A stretch of 64,000 nucleotides of DNA. Source: Massilia sp. ZL223. GTDB lineage: Bacteria; Pseudomonadota; Gammaproteobacteria; Burkholderiales; Burkholderiaceae_D. The position numbers and the translations under genes were made by a program. Numbering within the stretch: position 1 is the stretch's first letter; every line of letters begins with the position of its first letter. This document shows, one piece after another, positions 27,831-36,872 of this stretch. The stretch spans positions 1-64,000 of the forward strand of contig NZ_JAGPWD010000026.1 of the NCBI RefSeq assembly GCF_018119395.1. Reading direction: 5' to 3'. The notes under the pieces were generated by a model. That model made no database searches. It worked only from the letters and a program-made list of their open reading frames with translations, and was not told the DNA's origin.

Positions 27831-29189
27831 GTGACACAGAATAAACCCAAGCTACTCATCATCGAAGACGATCCCGGGCTGCAGAAACAGCTCAAATGGA
27901 GCCTGGACGCCTACGACGTCGCCGTCGCCGGCGACCGCGAAGCGGCCCTGGCCCAGATCCGCCGCCACGAACCGGCGGTGGTGACCATGGACCTGGGCCT
28001 GCCGCCCGACCCGGACGGCTCCACCGAAGGCCTGGCCACCCTGCAGCAGATCCTGGCGCTGGCGCCGGATACGCGCGTCATCGTCCTGACCGGCAACCAG
28101 GATCACAGCAACGCGGTCAAGGCGATCGGCCTGGGCGCCTACGACTTCCACCAGAAGCCGGTCGACCCCGAGGTGCTGAACCTGGTGATCCAGCGCGCCT
28201 TCTTCCTGCACAATCTGCAGCAGGAGAACCGCCGCATGCAGCAGAACCAGGCCGATTCGCCGCTGTCCGGCGTGATCTCGCGCGACCCCGGCATGCTCAA
28301 GGTCTGCCGCAACATCGAAAAGGTGGCTCCGACCTCGGCCTCGGTAATGCTGCTGGGCGAATCGGGCACCGGCAAGGAAGTGCTGGCGCGCGCCGTGCAC
28401 CAGCTGTCGCCGCGTTCCAAGGAGCGCTTCATGGCGATCAACTGCGCCGCGATTCCCGAGAACCTGCTCGAGAGCGAACTGTTCGGCTACGAAAAGGGCG
28501 CCTTCACCGGCGCGGCCAAGCAGACCAAGGGCAAGGTCGAACTGGCCCACGGCGGCACCTTCTTCCTCGACGAGGTGGGCGACCTGCCGATGGCGCTGCA
28601 GGCCAAGCTGCTGCGCTTCCTGCAGGAGCGCGTGATCGAGCGCATCGGCGGCCATGAGGAGATTCCGGTCGACGTGCGCATCGTCTGCGCGACCCACCAG
28701 AAGCTCAAGGAATTGTGCGCACAAGGGCGCTTCCGCGAGGACTTGTATTACCGCCTGTCCGAGATCGTGGTCACCATCCCGCCGCTGCGTACCCGCGAAG
28801 GCGACAGCGCGCTGCTGGCGCATCACTTCAAGAACAAGTTCTGCGCCCAGGAGTCACGCGCGGCGCTGCACTTCTCGCCGGACGCGATCGCGGCGATCGA
28901 AGCCTACCAGTGGCCGGGCAATGTGCGCGAGATGGAGAACGTGATCAAGCGCGCGGTGATCATGGCGGACGGGAACACCATCGTCGCCGACGACCTCGGC
29001 CTGCCGGGCGAGGGCGCCGTGGAAGAGCCGATCAACCTGCGCCAGGTGCGCGACGAAGCCGAGTACAAGGCCATCGTCAAGGCCCTGGCCCGGGTCGACG
29101 GCAACATCGTCAAGGCCTCGGAAGTGCTGGGAATCAGCCGCCCGACCCTCTACGACCTGATGGGACGGCACGGCATCAAGACCGGCTGA
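27831..29189 (+). CDS. prsR: PEP-CTERM system sigma-54 response regulator PrsR
   Basis: A 452-residue NtrC-type activator, start GTG 27831. Receiver domain with phospho-acceptor Asp54 (VVTMDLGLP), AAA+ domain with Walker [14 protein letters not shown] and the sigma-54 contact loop [11 protein letters not shown], and a C-terminal helix-turn-helix ([21 protein letters not shown]). On phosphorylation by PrsK it should bind an upstream enhancer and open sigma-54 promoters. Likely targets in this window are the promoters at 53312 and 58900, which share an upstream element. Its end overlaps the convergent hydrolase 1 gene by 14 bases. Confidence 0.94.
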   Translation: MTQNKPKLLIIEDDPGLQKQLKWSLDAYDVAVAGDREAALAQIRRHEPAVVTMDLGLPPDPDGSTEGLATLQQILALAPDTRVIVLTGNQDHSNAVKAIGLGAYDFHQKPVDPEVLNLVIQRAFFLHNLQQENRRMQQNQADSPLSGVISRDPGMLKVCRNIEKVAPTSASVMLLGESGTGKEVLARAVHQLSPRSKERFMAINCAAIPENLLESELFGYEKGAFTGAAKQTKGKVELAHGGTFFLDEVGDLPMALQAKLLRFLQERVIERIGGHEEIPVDVRIVCATHQKLKELCAQGRFREDLYYRLSEIVVTIPPLRTREGDSALLAHHFKNKFCAQESRAALHFSPDAIAAIEAYQWPGNVREMENVIKRAVIMADGNTIVADDLGLPGEGAVEEPINLRQVRDEAEYKAIVKALARVDGNIVKASEVLGISRPTLYDLMGRHGIKTG

Positions 29190-30048
29190 GCGCCTGCATC
29201 TTCCCGAGCCAGGCGCGCGTCCATTGCGTGGCCTGGCTTTGCCATTCGCGGCGCGACAGCGTATGGTCGGCGCCATCCAGGCGGTGGCGCGTGACGCGCG
29301 GCGCTTCCAGCAGCCGCCGCCACGGCCCCGGGCCGCTGTCCAGGTCCGCGAATTCCTGGGCGGTCAGGTCGGCGCCGCTCAGCAGCACCAGTATCCGTCC
29401 GTCGAAGCGCGTCAGCGCCGCGTACATGCGCTCGGGCAGGGCCGCGGGCGCGGCTGCGGCTGCGGCGCCGTCTTGCGCCGGCGCGCCGCGCGCGGCCGCC
29501 AGCGTGCGCCGCAGCGAGGACAGGGCCGCGCGCCAGTCGAAGCGGCCGCTCGCGATCTTTTTCCATAGCCCCGGATCGAACAGGCGCGCCCGGTAGTAAT
29601 GGCGGACGGCGGCGCGCGCGGCGCCTTGTTCCGTGCGCACCCATGGATTGAGCAGGGCCAGCCCGGCCACGCGCCCGTCCTGGGGCGCATACAGCGCGGC
29701 GGCGGTGGCGCCGTCGCACAGGCCCCACAGCACCACCCGCTTCACCGACGGCGCCTCCTGCTGGAAGCGGTCGATGGCGGCGCGCAGGTCCGCACCGGCG
29801 TGCTCGAAGCCGCCAACCTGGCCGTCGCTGTCGCCCATGCCCCGGTAATCGAAGCGCAGGGCCGGCATGCCGGCCGCCGCCAGGTCGCGTGCGAGCAGGG
29901 TGAACTGCCGGTGGCTGCCGGCGCGGTATTGCGGTCCGCCGACCACGATCAGCACGCCGAGGTCGTGGCCCGGCGCCTGGTCCGGCAGGCTGGCGATCCC
30001 GTACAGCCAGGCGTCGCCGGAAGCAAAGGCCAGGGCCCGCTCAAGCAT
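29176..30048 (-). CDS. Exosortase A system-associated hydrolase 1 (start region duplicated)
   Basis: The intact reading frame encodes 290 residues from MLERALAFASGDAWLYG. It is an alpha/beta hydrolase of the hydr1_PEP family (TIGR03100 as I recall it). The nucleophile elbow reads LWGLCDGATAA, so Cys replaces the usual Ser, as is typical for this family; FDYRGMGDSDG is the strand-3 loop and a His is in LDGADHTLSRREW. A 404-bp tandem duplication (29642-30045 and 30046-30449) has separated this frame from its natural ribosome binding site, which remains before the upstream copy of the start. Here the ATG at 30048 is preceded by coding-like sequence without a clear ribosome site. An in-frame ATG at 30132 would add unrelated residues. 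Confidence 0.75.
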   Translation of the reverse strand: MLERALAFASGDAWLYGIASLPDQAPGHDLGVLIVVGGPQYRAGSHRQFTLLARDLAAAGMPALRFDYRGMGDSDGQVGGFEHAGADLRAAIDRFQQEAPSVKRVVLWGLCDGATAAALYAPQDGRVAGLALLNPWVRTEQGAARAAVRHYYRARLFDPGLWKKIASGRFDWRAALSSLRRTLAAARGAPAQDGAAAAAAPAALPERMYAALTRFDGRILVLLSGADLTAQEFADLDSGPGPWRRLLEAPRVTRHRLDGADHTLSRREWQSQATQWTRAWLGKMQALSRS

Positions 30049-30449
30049 GGATTGAGCAGGGCCAGCCCGGCCACGCGCCCGTCCTGGGGCGCATACAGCG
30101 CGGCGGCGGTGGCGCCGTCGCACAGGCCCCACAGCACCACCCGCTTCACCGACGGCGCCTCCTGCTGGAAGCGGTCGATGGCGGCGCGCAGGTCCGCACC
30201 GGCGTGCTCGAAGCCGCCAACCTGGCCGTCGCTGTCGCCCATGCCCCGGTAATCGAAGCGCAGGGCCGGCATGCCGGCCGCCGCCAGGTCGCGTGCGAGC
30301 AGGGTGAACTGCCGGTGGCTGCCGGCGCGGTATTGCGGTCCGCCGACCACGATCAGCACGCCGAGGTCGTGGCCCGGCGCCTGGTCCGGCAGGCTGGCGA
30401 TCCCGTACAGCCAGGCGTCGCCGGAAGCAAAGGCCAGGGCCCGCTCAAG
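29642..30449. repeat. 404-bp perfect tandem duplication
   Basis: Copies 29642-30045 and 30046-30449 look identical base for base. CATGG occurs at the start of each copy and again right after the second (30450-30454), a 5-bp microhomology typical of slippage. 404 is not a multiple of three, so the duplication shifts the frame of hydrolase 1. Confidence 0.93.
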
Positions 30450-30452
30450 CAT
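29949..30452 (-). pseudogene. Truncated 5' copy of hydrolase 1 made by the tandem duplication
   Basis: Starting at the natural ATG (30452, with GGAGG upstream and 8 bases overlap with the hydrolase 2 gene), the frame follows hydrolase 1 for about 135 residues (to VAGLALLNP). It then crosses the duplication junction and continues out of frame (CLSGPWPLLPATPGC...) to a stop at 29949, giving 167 residues. The hydrolase fold is incomplete. If the duplication is a sequencing or assembly artefact, removing one unit restores a single normal hydrolase 1 gene starting here. Confidence 0.8.
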
Positions 30453-31281
30453 GGGCGGCCTCCGCGAAGCAGGCGAGGCTGGCGCGCACCAGGGCCGGCG
30501 CCTCTGCCACTTCAGGCGTGGACCAGAACGGCGGTCCCTGCACCAGCTCCTGATGGACCCGGGCGCCGCGCGCCTGCCAGATGGAGGCGACGCGCGCGGC
30601 CGCCGGCGGCATGGGGCGGCCCGCTTCGGCCGCCAGCTCGAACCAGTGCACCGGGCAGGGCAGGGACAGGGGCGCCGCGTCGGCTTGCTCCATGCCGCCC
30701 GCCAGCGCCTCGGTCAGGCCGTAGCCGGCGATCTCGATCGTCTCGCCGGCCCGCAGGCAGGCGCGCAGGGCCTCCGCGCCGCCATGCGCCCCGCCGGCCA
30801 GCATGTCGGCCGCCAGGCGCAGGCGCAGGAACTGGTTGAGGTGGGCCAGGCCTGCGGTCACCGGCTGCCACAGCAGCACCTGTTCCGGCGGCCGGGACGC
30901 GCGGTGGGCGGCCTGCAGGGCCAGCAGGCCGCCCAGGCGCAGGCCCCACAGGCCGGCCGTGCGTCCGAGGCGCGCCTCGAGCCAGGCGCGGCCGGCATCG
31001 ATGTCGGCCAGCCAGCCGTCCCAGCCGGCGTCGGCGAAATCGCCGTCGCTGTCGCCGCAGCCGTGCAGGTCGAGCAGCAGCACCCCGACCCCGCGGGCCG
31101 CGAAGGCGCGCGCCTGCAGCGCCGCCATGCGGCGCGCCCGGTTCATCTCTTCGGCGAAGGGATGGACATAGAGCAGCGCGCCGCGGCAGGCGCCCTGGGG
31201 CGCATGGAACAGGCAGAAGCGCCGGCCGGCGGCGGTGTCGAGGAAAAACGGCTCGGCCGGAGCGGCGGCGGGGCGGGGCAT
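30445..31281 (-). CDS. Exosortase A system-associated hydrolase 2
   Basis: A 278-residue alpha/beta hydrolase-like protein of the hydr2_PEP family (TIGR03101 as I recall it). Motifs: ALLYVHPFAEEMNRARR, LLLDLHGCGDSDGDF and GLWGLRLGGLLALQA. The nucleophile elbow has no Ser or Cys (GLRLGG), so it is probably not a normal esterase, or acts as a binding partner of hydrolase 1. It sits directly after the acyl carrier protein gene (no gap) and before hydrolase 1, suggesting that this group handles an acyl group made by the ligase, decarboxylase and carrier protein. Confidence 0.88.
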   Translation of the reverse strand: MPRPAAAPAEPFFLDTAAGRRFCLFHAPQGACRGALLYVHPFAEEMNRARRMAALQARAFAARGVGVLLLDLHGCGDSDGDFADAGWDGWLADIDAGRAWLEARLGRTAGLWGLRLGGLLALQAAHRASRPPEQVLLWQPVTAGLAHLNQFLRLRLAADMLAGGAHGGAEALRACLRAGETIEIAGYGLTEALAGGMEQADAAPLSLPCPVHWFELAAEAGRPMPPAAARVASIWQARGARVHQELVQGPPFWSTPEVAEAPALVRASLACFAEAAHA

Positions 31282-31530
31282 CTAGGCGGCGCGTTCTTCG
31301 ACGAAGGCGGCCAGGCTGCCGACGGTGGCGAAGGTGCTGGCGCTGATGTCGTCGTCGTCGATGGCGATGCCGAAATGCTCCTCGAGCGCGCCGATCAGGC
31401 TCACCACGGCCATCGAGTCGAGCTCGGGCAGGCTGCCCAGCAGCGGTGTGTCGGCGCCGAGGGCGGCGCCGGACGCGCCGAGTCCGAGCACGTCGGTGAG
31501 GATGGTTTTGACTTGGTCCAGATACGTCAT
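31282..31530 (-). CDS. Acyl carrier protein, exosortase A-associated
   Basis: An 82-residue acidic carrier protein (MTYLDQVKTILTDVLGLG...). The phosphopantetheine attachment serine is in ELDSMAVVSLIGALEEHF. Its ATG overlaps the upstream GNAT stop (ATGA) and its stop abuts the start of hydrolase 2. It probably carries the acyl or aminoacyl group activated by the AMP-forming ligase at 33898 and hands it to the neighbouring acetyltransferase-like protein. Confidence 0.92.
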   Translation of the reverse strand: MTYLDQVKTILTDVLGLGASGAALGADTPLLGSLPELDSMAVVSLIGALEEHFGIAIDDDDISASTFATVGSLAAFVEERAA

Positions 31531-32600
31531 GATGGTTGTTCGTCGATTGGCGCGCCGGAGGCCCGGCGCCGGCGCGCCTCGCGCAGGGCATGGAGATGCC
31601 GCAGCGCAGGCCAGCGATAATGATTGACATGGTACATAGTGCGCACCTCTTCCGTCCAGCGCGTGTGCCATTCCATGACGCGGCCATAGAATTCGAGACG
31701 CGCGAAGCGGCCGGAGGCGAACAGCGCGCGCATCGCTTCCTCGCGCATCAGGAGGGCCGGCGACAGCCAGGCCGGCGCGTTCTCGTCGTAAGCGGTCTTG
31801 AGCACCACGATGCTGTCGCGGTCCTCGATGCACAGGTCCATCGCGACCAGCTCCTGGCCAAGGTAATAGCGGTAGACGCTGGCCGCATCGCGGCTGGCCA
31901 TCGCTTCGAGCATGGCCCGGTAGAAGCGTCCCTGGGCGTCGTCGGCGCGCACCGCGGTGCCGGCGCCGGCCTTCCAGCCGCTGCCTTCCAGCCGGCTGTA
32001 GTCGAGCACGGCCTGGGCCATCGCGCCCGGCGCGCGCGCGATGTCCAGGCGTCCCGCCACGCCCTCGCGTTCGAGCCGGTTGCGCTGCTTCTTGAGGTTG
32101 CTGCGCAGGTTCTTGCCGCGCGCATCCCAGTAGGCGTCGAAACCGCCGGACAGGGTCACGCGCGCGGTGCGGATGTAGTCGAGCGTGCCCAGCGCGGGGC
32201 CGCCGGACGGCCGCGGCATCAGCATCGGATCCATCTGGGTCAGGGCGCACAGCAGCGGGAAACCCGGCAGGGCGCCGAACAGGGCGCGCACCAGCAGCCC
32301 ACTGTCGAGGCCGGGCAGCTGCAGCCACAGCCCGACCGGCGCCTGCGCCGGCTGGAAGCTGGCCCAGGCGCCGCGCCGCGAGGGCGCCAGCACGGCCATG
32401 GCCAGCAGGCGCCCGTCGCCGCGGCAGGTCGCCAGCAGCTCGGGGCCGGCGGCGAAGGCGGCCAGCAGGGGCGCGACGAAGTCCGGGGCAAGCACGGCGG
32501 AGCCGCCGGCGGCGGCGTGCAGGGCGGCCCAGTCGCCGCGATGGGCGCCGAATTCGCTGGCCGGCGCCAGGGTCCAGCTCATGGTCATGCGCTTGCTCAT
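31527..32600 (-). CDS. GNAT-like (CelD/FemAB-type) acyltransferase
   Basis: A 357-residue protein starting at ATG 32600, overlapping the aminotransferase stop by four bases (ATGA). It has the central block YWDARGKNLRSNLKKQRNRLEREG followed by a GNAT fold (YYLGQELVAMDLCIEDRDSIVVLKTAYDE), the pattern of the CelD/BcsL-like acetyltransferase_6 family. It is coupled to the acyl carrier protein gene, so it may take the acyl group from that carrier and transfer it to the amine made by the aminotransferase. Substrate is inference. Confidence 0.8.
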   Translation of the reverse strand: MSKRMTMSWTLAPASEFGAHRGDWAALHAAAGGSAVLAPDFVAPLLAAFAAGPELLATCRGDGRLLAMAVLAPSRRGAWASFQPAQAPVGLWLQLPGLDSGLLVRALFGALPGFPLLCALTQMDPMLMPRPSGGPALGTLDYIRTARVTLSGGFDAYWDARGKNLRSNLKKQRNRLEREGVAGRLDIARAPGAMAQAVLDYSRLEGSGWKAGAGTAVRADDAQGRFYRAMLEAMASRDAASVYRYYLGQELVAMDLCIEDRDSIVVLKTAYDENAPAWLSPALLMREEAMRALFASGRFARLEFYGRVMEWHTRWTEEVRTMYHVNHYRWPALRHLHALREARRRRASGAPIDEQPS

Positions 32601-33781
32601 GCCAGCGCCGCCCTGCGCAGCGCGTCGGCCAGCCACGTGGCTTCGCTGTCGTCCAGTTCCTGGTGGCAGGGCAGGCCCAGCACATGGCGCGACAGATAGG
32701 CGGCGTGCGTACATGCCGCCGGGTCCATGCCTTCCCACAGCGGATAGCCGAAGCGGGTCAGGGGGACGCCGTCCGCCAGCAGGCGCCGCGCCAGGCCGTC
32801 CGGGTCCTCGGCCACCAGCGGGAACAGCCAGGGGCAGACGCCTTCAGGCAGGGATGCATGCAGCGGCCGCACGCCGGGCAATCCTTGCAGCGCCTGCTGC
32901 AGCCGCAGGTAATGCTCACGGCGGCGCGCCGCCACCCGCGCCGGCGACGACAGGGCGAGGATCAGGCGGGTGCAGCGCGAGGCGCGCTTGTCGGCCCAGG
33001 CCGGGTCGAAGCCGTAGCCGCTGTCGGAAGACGCCGGGGCCAGCTGGGCGCGCGGCGGCCTGCTGCGCTTGAGCGCGCGCCAGGCCAGGTCCTTGGCGCG
33101 CAGCGGCAGCCACAAGGCCGCGCGCAGGGCGCCCAGGCGGCCGAAACTGAAGCCGCGTTCCAGCGTGTTGAAAGCCGCCTTCAGCTCGAAGCCCGGTCCG
33201 GCCGGGAGCAGCCTGAGCGCGGACAGGTCGCGGCGCGCCGAGACCAGGGCGCCGCCCTCGTACAGGGGAAGGAATTTCATGATGCTGGCGGCCGCGTAGT
33301 CGCCCCAGGATCCCAGCGGCCTGCCTTCGTGCTCGCCGATGAAAGCGTGGGCGCAGTCTTCCAGCAGGGCGATGCCGCGCGCGTCGCACAGGGCGCGCAG
33401 GGCGGCCAGCGGCTGCGGAAAACCGAAGAAATGGGTCGCCACCAGCACCCGCGTGTGCGGGGCGATGCGGGCGGCGATGTCGTCCAGGTCGGCCTGGCCA
33501 TCCGGACCGACGCGGTAGAACAGGGGCAGGGCGCCGCGCCACAGCACCGGCGGCACCATCGAGGCGCTGTGGTAGGCAGGCAGCAGCACGCTGTCGCCGG
33601 CACCGACGCCCAGCTCGCGCAGGGCCAGGGCAATCGCAACCCGGCCGCTGGTGACCAGGCGCGCTGCGCCCGCGTCGAGCACAGTGAGGGCGCGCGCGCC
33701 GCCGTCCCGGCGGAAGGAAGCCAGAGACAGCACCGGCGCGAGCGGAATGGCGGGACGATTGGAGCGCATGGCGGCAAGCAT
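32597..33781 (-). CDS. DegT/DnrJ/EryC1/StrS family aminotransferase
   Basis: A 394-residue PLP enzyme of the sugar aminotransferase class. The Asp that binds the pyridine nitrogen is in LLEDCAHAFIGEHEG and the Schiff-base Lys in SIMKFLPLYEGGAL. The start may be ATG 33781 or 33769; neither has a clear ribosome site. It puts an amino group on a keto-sugar nucleotide (or on a related small molecule), which the GNAT-like gene downstream could acylate. It is first in the minus-strand run and is divergent from the acyl-CoA ligase; the 116 bases between them must hold both promoters. Confidence 0.88.
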   Translation of the reverse strand: MLAAMRSNRPAIPLAPVLSLASFRRDGGARALTVLDAGAARLVTSGRVAIALALRELGVGAGDSVLLPAYHSASMVPPVLWRGALPLFYRVGPDGQADLDDIAARIAPHTRVLVATHFFGFPQPLAALRALCDARGIALLEDCAHAFIGEHEGRPLGSWGDYAAASIMKFLPLYEGGALVSARRDLSALRLLPAGPGFELKAAFNTLERGFSFGRLGALRAALWLPLRAKDLAWRALKRSRPPRAQLAPASSDSGYGFDPAWADKRASRCTRLILALSSPARVAARRREHYLRLQQALQGLPGVRPLHASLPEGVCPWLFPLVAEDPDGLARRLLADGVPLTRFGYPLWEGMDPAACTHAAYLSRHVLGLPCHQELDDSEATWLADALRRAALA

Positions 33782-33897
33782 GGCCCAGTATAAACCGGCG
33801 GCCGAAAATTGCCACGCACCGGCGTCGCCGTGCGCCTGGACTGCGGCCGATGGTAAGATGACGGGCTGCGGCGCGCGCCGCGTTTACCTTGTTTGCC

Positions 33898-35484
33898 ATG
33901 GCCGACCTGATTCACGACTTCATCTTCGCCGCCGCCCGCCGTTCCCCCTCCGCGCAAGCCCTGGTGGACGGTTCCCGCCGCCTCGACTATGCCGCCCTGG
34001 CCGGCGCCGTCGAGCTGGCCGCGGGCGCCTTCCTGGCGGCCGGCGTGCGGCGCCGCGAACGGGTCGCGGTCTACCTCGACAAGCGGATCGAGAACGTGGC
34101 CGCGATGTTCGGCGCGTCCCTGGCCGGCGCCGTCTTCGTGCCGGTCAATCCCCAGCTCAAGGCGGCCCAGGTGGCCCACATCCTGGCCGACTGCAATGTG
34201 CGCGTACTGGTGACGTCGGCCGAGCGCCTGGCGCAGATGGAAGCGGCGCTGGCCGATTGCCCGGACCTGCGCAGTGTGTTCGTCACCGGCGCGGCATCGG
34301 CCCCGGCCCCGTCGTCCGGGTTTGCCGTGCACGGCTGGGAAGCGGCGCAGACCCCGCCCGCACCCGATGCGCTGGCGCAGCGGCGCGCCATCGACGCCGA
34401 CATGGCCGCCATCCTCTACACGTCAGGCAGCACCGGCAAGCCGAAGGGCGTGGTGCTGTCGCACCGGAACATGGTGGCTGGCGCGCAGAGCGTGGCGTCC
34501 TACCTGGACCTGCGTGCGGACGACCGCGTGCTGTCGGTGCTGCCGCTCAGCTTCGACTACGGCCTGAGCCAGCTGACCTGCGCCTTCCTGGCCGGCGCCA
34601 CCGCGGTGCTGATGAACTATCTGTTCCCGAAAGACATCCTGCAAGCCGTGGTGGGCGAGCGCATCACCGGACTGGCCGCGGTGCCGCCGCTGTGGCAGCA
34701 GCTCGCCGCCCTCGACTGGCCCGCCGACTGCAGCCTGCGCTACCTGACCAATTCCGGCGGCGCCATGCCGCGCACCACGGTGGAGGCGCTGCGGCGCGCG
34801 CTGCCGCGGGCCGAGCTGTTCCTGATGTACGGCCTGACCGAGGCTTTCCGTTCCACCTACCTGCCGCCGTCGGAGCTGGACCGCCGCCCCGACTCGATGG
34901 GGCGGGCGATTCCGAACGCCGAAGTGATGGTGGTGCGCCCGGACGGCACGCCCTGCGCGCCGGACGAGCCGGGCGAGCTGGTGCACCGCGGCGCGCTGGT
35001 GTCGCTGGGCTATTGGAACGATCCGGCGCGTACCGCCGAGCGCTTCCGTCCCGCGCCCGGCCAGCCGCCGGGCCTGCCGCTGACCGAAATGGCGGTGTGG
35101 TCGGGCGACACCGTGCGCATGGACCGCGACGGCTACCTGTACTTCATCGGGCGCAGCGACGACATGATCAAGGTGTCCGGCTACCGGGTCAGCCCGACCG
35201 AGGTCGAGGAGGGGGCGTACGCCACCGGCCTGGTGGCCGAGGCGGTCGCCTTCGGCGTGCCCCACCCTGCGCTGGGCCAGGCCATCGTGCTGCTGGCCCT
35301 GCCGCGCGAGCCGGGCCTGGACGGCGCCGCCCTGCAGCGCCAGTGCCAGCGCCAGCTGCCCAGCTGGATGGTGCCGGCGCACGTCGTGCTGGCGCATGCG
35401 CCCTTCCCGCGCAACCCGAACGGCAAGCTCGATCGCAAGAGCCTGCGCGAACCCTATCTCACCCTGTTCGATCAACCAGCATGA
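33898..35484 (+). CDS. AMP-forming acyl-CoA/acyl-carrier ligase, exosortase A-associated
   Basis: A 528-residue ANL-superfamily adenylating enzyme starting at ATG 33898 (MADLIHDFIFAAARRSP). It shows the P-loop motif ILYTSGSTGKPKGV, MYGLTEAFRSTYLP (A5) and GYLYFIGRSDDMIKVSGYRVSPTEVE, with the catalytic Lys near the C-terminus in NPNGKLDRK. It should activate a carboxylic acid and load it on CoA or on the carrier protein encoded at 31282. It overlaps the decarboxylase gene by four bases. The family is TIGR03098 as I recall it. Confidence 0.92.
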   Translation: MADLIHDFIFAAARRSPSAQALVDGSRRLDYAALAGAVELAAGAFLAAGVRRRERVAVYLDKRIENVAAMFGASLAGAVFVPVNPQLKAAQVAHILADCNVRVLVTSAERLAQMEAALADCPDLRSVFVTGAASAPAPSSGFAVHGWEAAQTPPAPDALAQRRAIDADMAAILYTSGSTGKPKGVVLSHRNMVAGAQSVASYLDLRADDRVLSVLPLSFDYGLSQLTCAFLAGATAVLMNYLFPKDILQAVVGERITGLAAVPPLWQQLAALDWPADCSLRYLTNSGGAMPRTTVEALRRALPRAELFLMYGLTEAFRSTYLPPSELDRRPDSMGRAIPNAEVMVVRPDGTPCAPDEPGELVHRGALVSLGYWNDPARTAERFRPAPGQPPGLPLTEMAVWSGDTVRMDRDGYLYFIGRSDDMIKVSGYRVSPTEVEEGAYATGLVAEAVAFGVPHPALGQAIVLLALPREPGLDGAALQRQCQRQLPSWMVPAHVVLAHAPFPRNPNGKLDRKSLREPYLTLFDQPA

Positions 35485-36713
35485 CGTCCAAGCCCCTCCA
35501 CGCCAGCCAAACCCTGTTTCCGGTCGCCGACGGCTGCCTGCAGGTCGGCGGCATCGCCTTGCCGCGCCTGGCCCAGCGCGTCGGCAGTACCCCTTTCTAT
35601 GCCTATGACCGCGCGCTCCTGAGCGCGCGCGTGGCGCACGTGCGCCGCCACCTGCCGCAGGAAATCGCCCTGCATTATTCGATGAAGGCCAATCCCATGC
35701 CGGCGCTGGTGCAGCACATGGCGGGCCTGGTCGACGGCATCGACGTCGCTTCCGGAGGCGAGCTGAAGGTCGCCCTCGATACCGGCACCGATCCGTCCCG
35801 CATCAGCTTTGCCGGTCCCGGCAAGCGCGGCGCCGAGCTGCTGCAGGCGGTCGCCGCCGGCGCCTGCGTGCATGCGGAATCGGAGCGCGAGCTGCGCGCG
35901 CTGGCGCAGATCAGGCAGGAGACCGGCATCGCGCCGCGCCTGGTCCTGCGCATCAATCCGGACTTCGAGCTGAAAGGATCGGGCATGCGCATGGGCGGCG
36001 GCGCCAAGCAGTTCGGCATCGACGCCGAGGACGCGCCGCGCGTACTGGGGCTGGCGGCCGAACTGGGCCTGGAAGTGCTGGGCTTTCATATCTTCAGCGG
36101 CTCGCAAAGCCTCAAGGCCGAGGCCATCATCCAGGCGCAGGCCCAGACCCTGGAGCTGGCCCGGCGCCTGGCCGCGGCCAGCGCCGATCCGGTGCGCATC
36201 CTGAACCTGGGCGGCGGCTTCGGCATTCCGTATTTCCCCGGCGAGCAGGCGCTCGACCTGGCCCCGATCGGCGCGGCGCTGGCGGCGGCGCTGCCGCAGG
36301 TGCGGGAGGCGCTGCCGCAGGCCCGCCTGTCGATCGAACTCGGACGCTACCTGGTGGGCGAGGCAGGGGTGTATGTCGCGCGTGTGATCGAACGCAAGGT
36401 CTCCCGCGGCCAGGTCTTCCTGGTCACCGACGGCGGCCTGCACCACCATCTGGCGGCATCCGGCAACTTCGGCCAGGTGATCCGCAAGAACTACCCGGTC
36501 GCGATCGGCAACCGCATGGACCAGCCGGCGGGGACGCCGGTCTCGGTCGTCGGGCCCCTGTGCACGCCGCTCGACCTGCTGGCCGACCAGATGGCCCTGC
36601 CGGATGCCGAGGCGGGCGACCTGGTGGTGGTGTTCCAGTCCGGGGCCTATGGCCGCTCCGCCAGTCCGCAGGATTTTCTCAGCCACCCCGAAGCGGTCGA
36701 AGTGCTGGTCTGA
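35481..36713 (+). CDS. Pyridoxal-dependent decarboxylase, exosortase A-associated
   Basis: A 410-residue fold-III PLP decarboxylase (ornithine/diaminopimelate decarboxylase type), starting at the ATG overlapping the ligase stop. The Lys that binds PLP is in LHYSMKANPMPALVQHM; other blocks are FAGPGKRGAELLQAV, GGGFGIPYFPGE and GPLCTPLDLLAD (catalytic Cys). The family TIGR03099 is confined to exosortase A loci. It may make an amine or D-amino acid that is attached to the polysaccharide through the ligase and carrier. The open frame continues far upstream over the ligase but that part is not coding. Confidence 0.92.
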   Translation: MTSKPLHASQTLFPVADGCLQVGGIALPRLAQRVGSTPFYAYDRALLSARVAHVRRHLPQEIALHYSMKANPMPALVQHMAGLVDGIDVASGGELKVALDTGTDPSRISFAGPGKRGAELLQAVAAGACVHAESERELRALAQIRQETGIAPRLVLRINPDFELKGSGMRMGGGAKQFGIDAEDAPRVLGLAAELGLEVLGFHIFSGSQSLKAEAIIQAQAQTLELARRLAAASADPVRILNLGGGFGIPYFPGEQALDLAPIGAALAAALPQVREALPQARLSIELGRYLVGEAGVYVARVIERKVSRGQVFLVTDGGLHHHLAASGNFGQVIRKNYPVAIGNRMDQPAGTPVSVVGPLCTPLDLLADQMALPDAEAGDLVVVFQSGAYGRSASPQDFLSHPEAVEVLV

Positions 36714-36872
36714 ACAGGGGGCACGTACCGCCCCTATGATGTTGCGCAGCTGACACACAAAAAAATGCATGTAGGATTTGTCTGACGCAAGGTTACAATG
36801 GCGAGGGTCAATACGATAACCTTTAGTTAACCGCTCCCAGCCACCAAGACGAATCCTTTAGGCAGCCAGTCA

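Noticed and set aside
30049..30132. Longer hydrolase 1 starting MGPVRRRHRRR
   Set aside because: The extra residues come from the duplicated segment read in the wrong frame and have no family resemblance.
33651..35480. In-frame extension of the decarboxylase to a 1020-residue protein
   Set aside because: The extension overlaps the ligase in another frame and has shadow-type composition; the real start is the ATG at 35481 overlapping the ligase stop.
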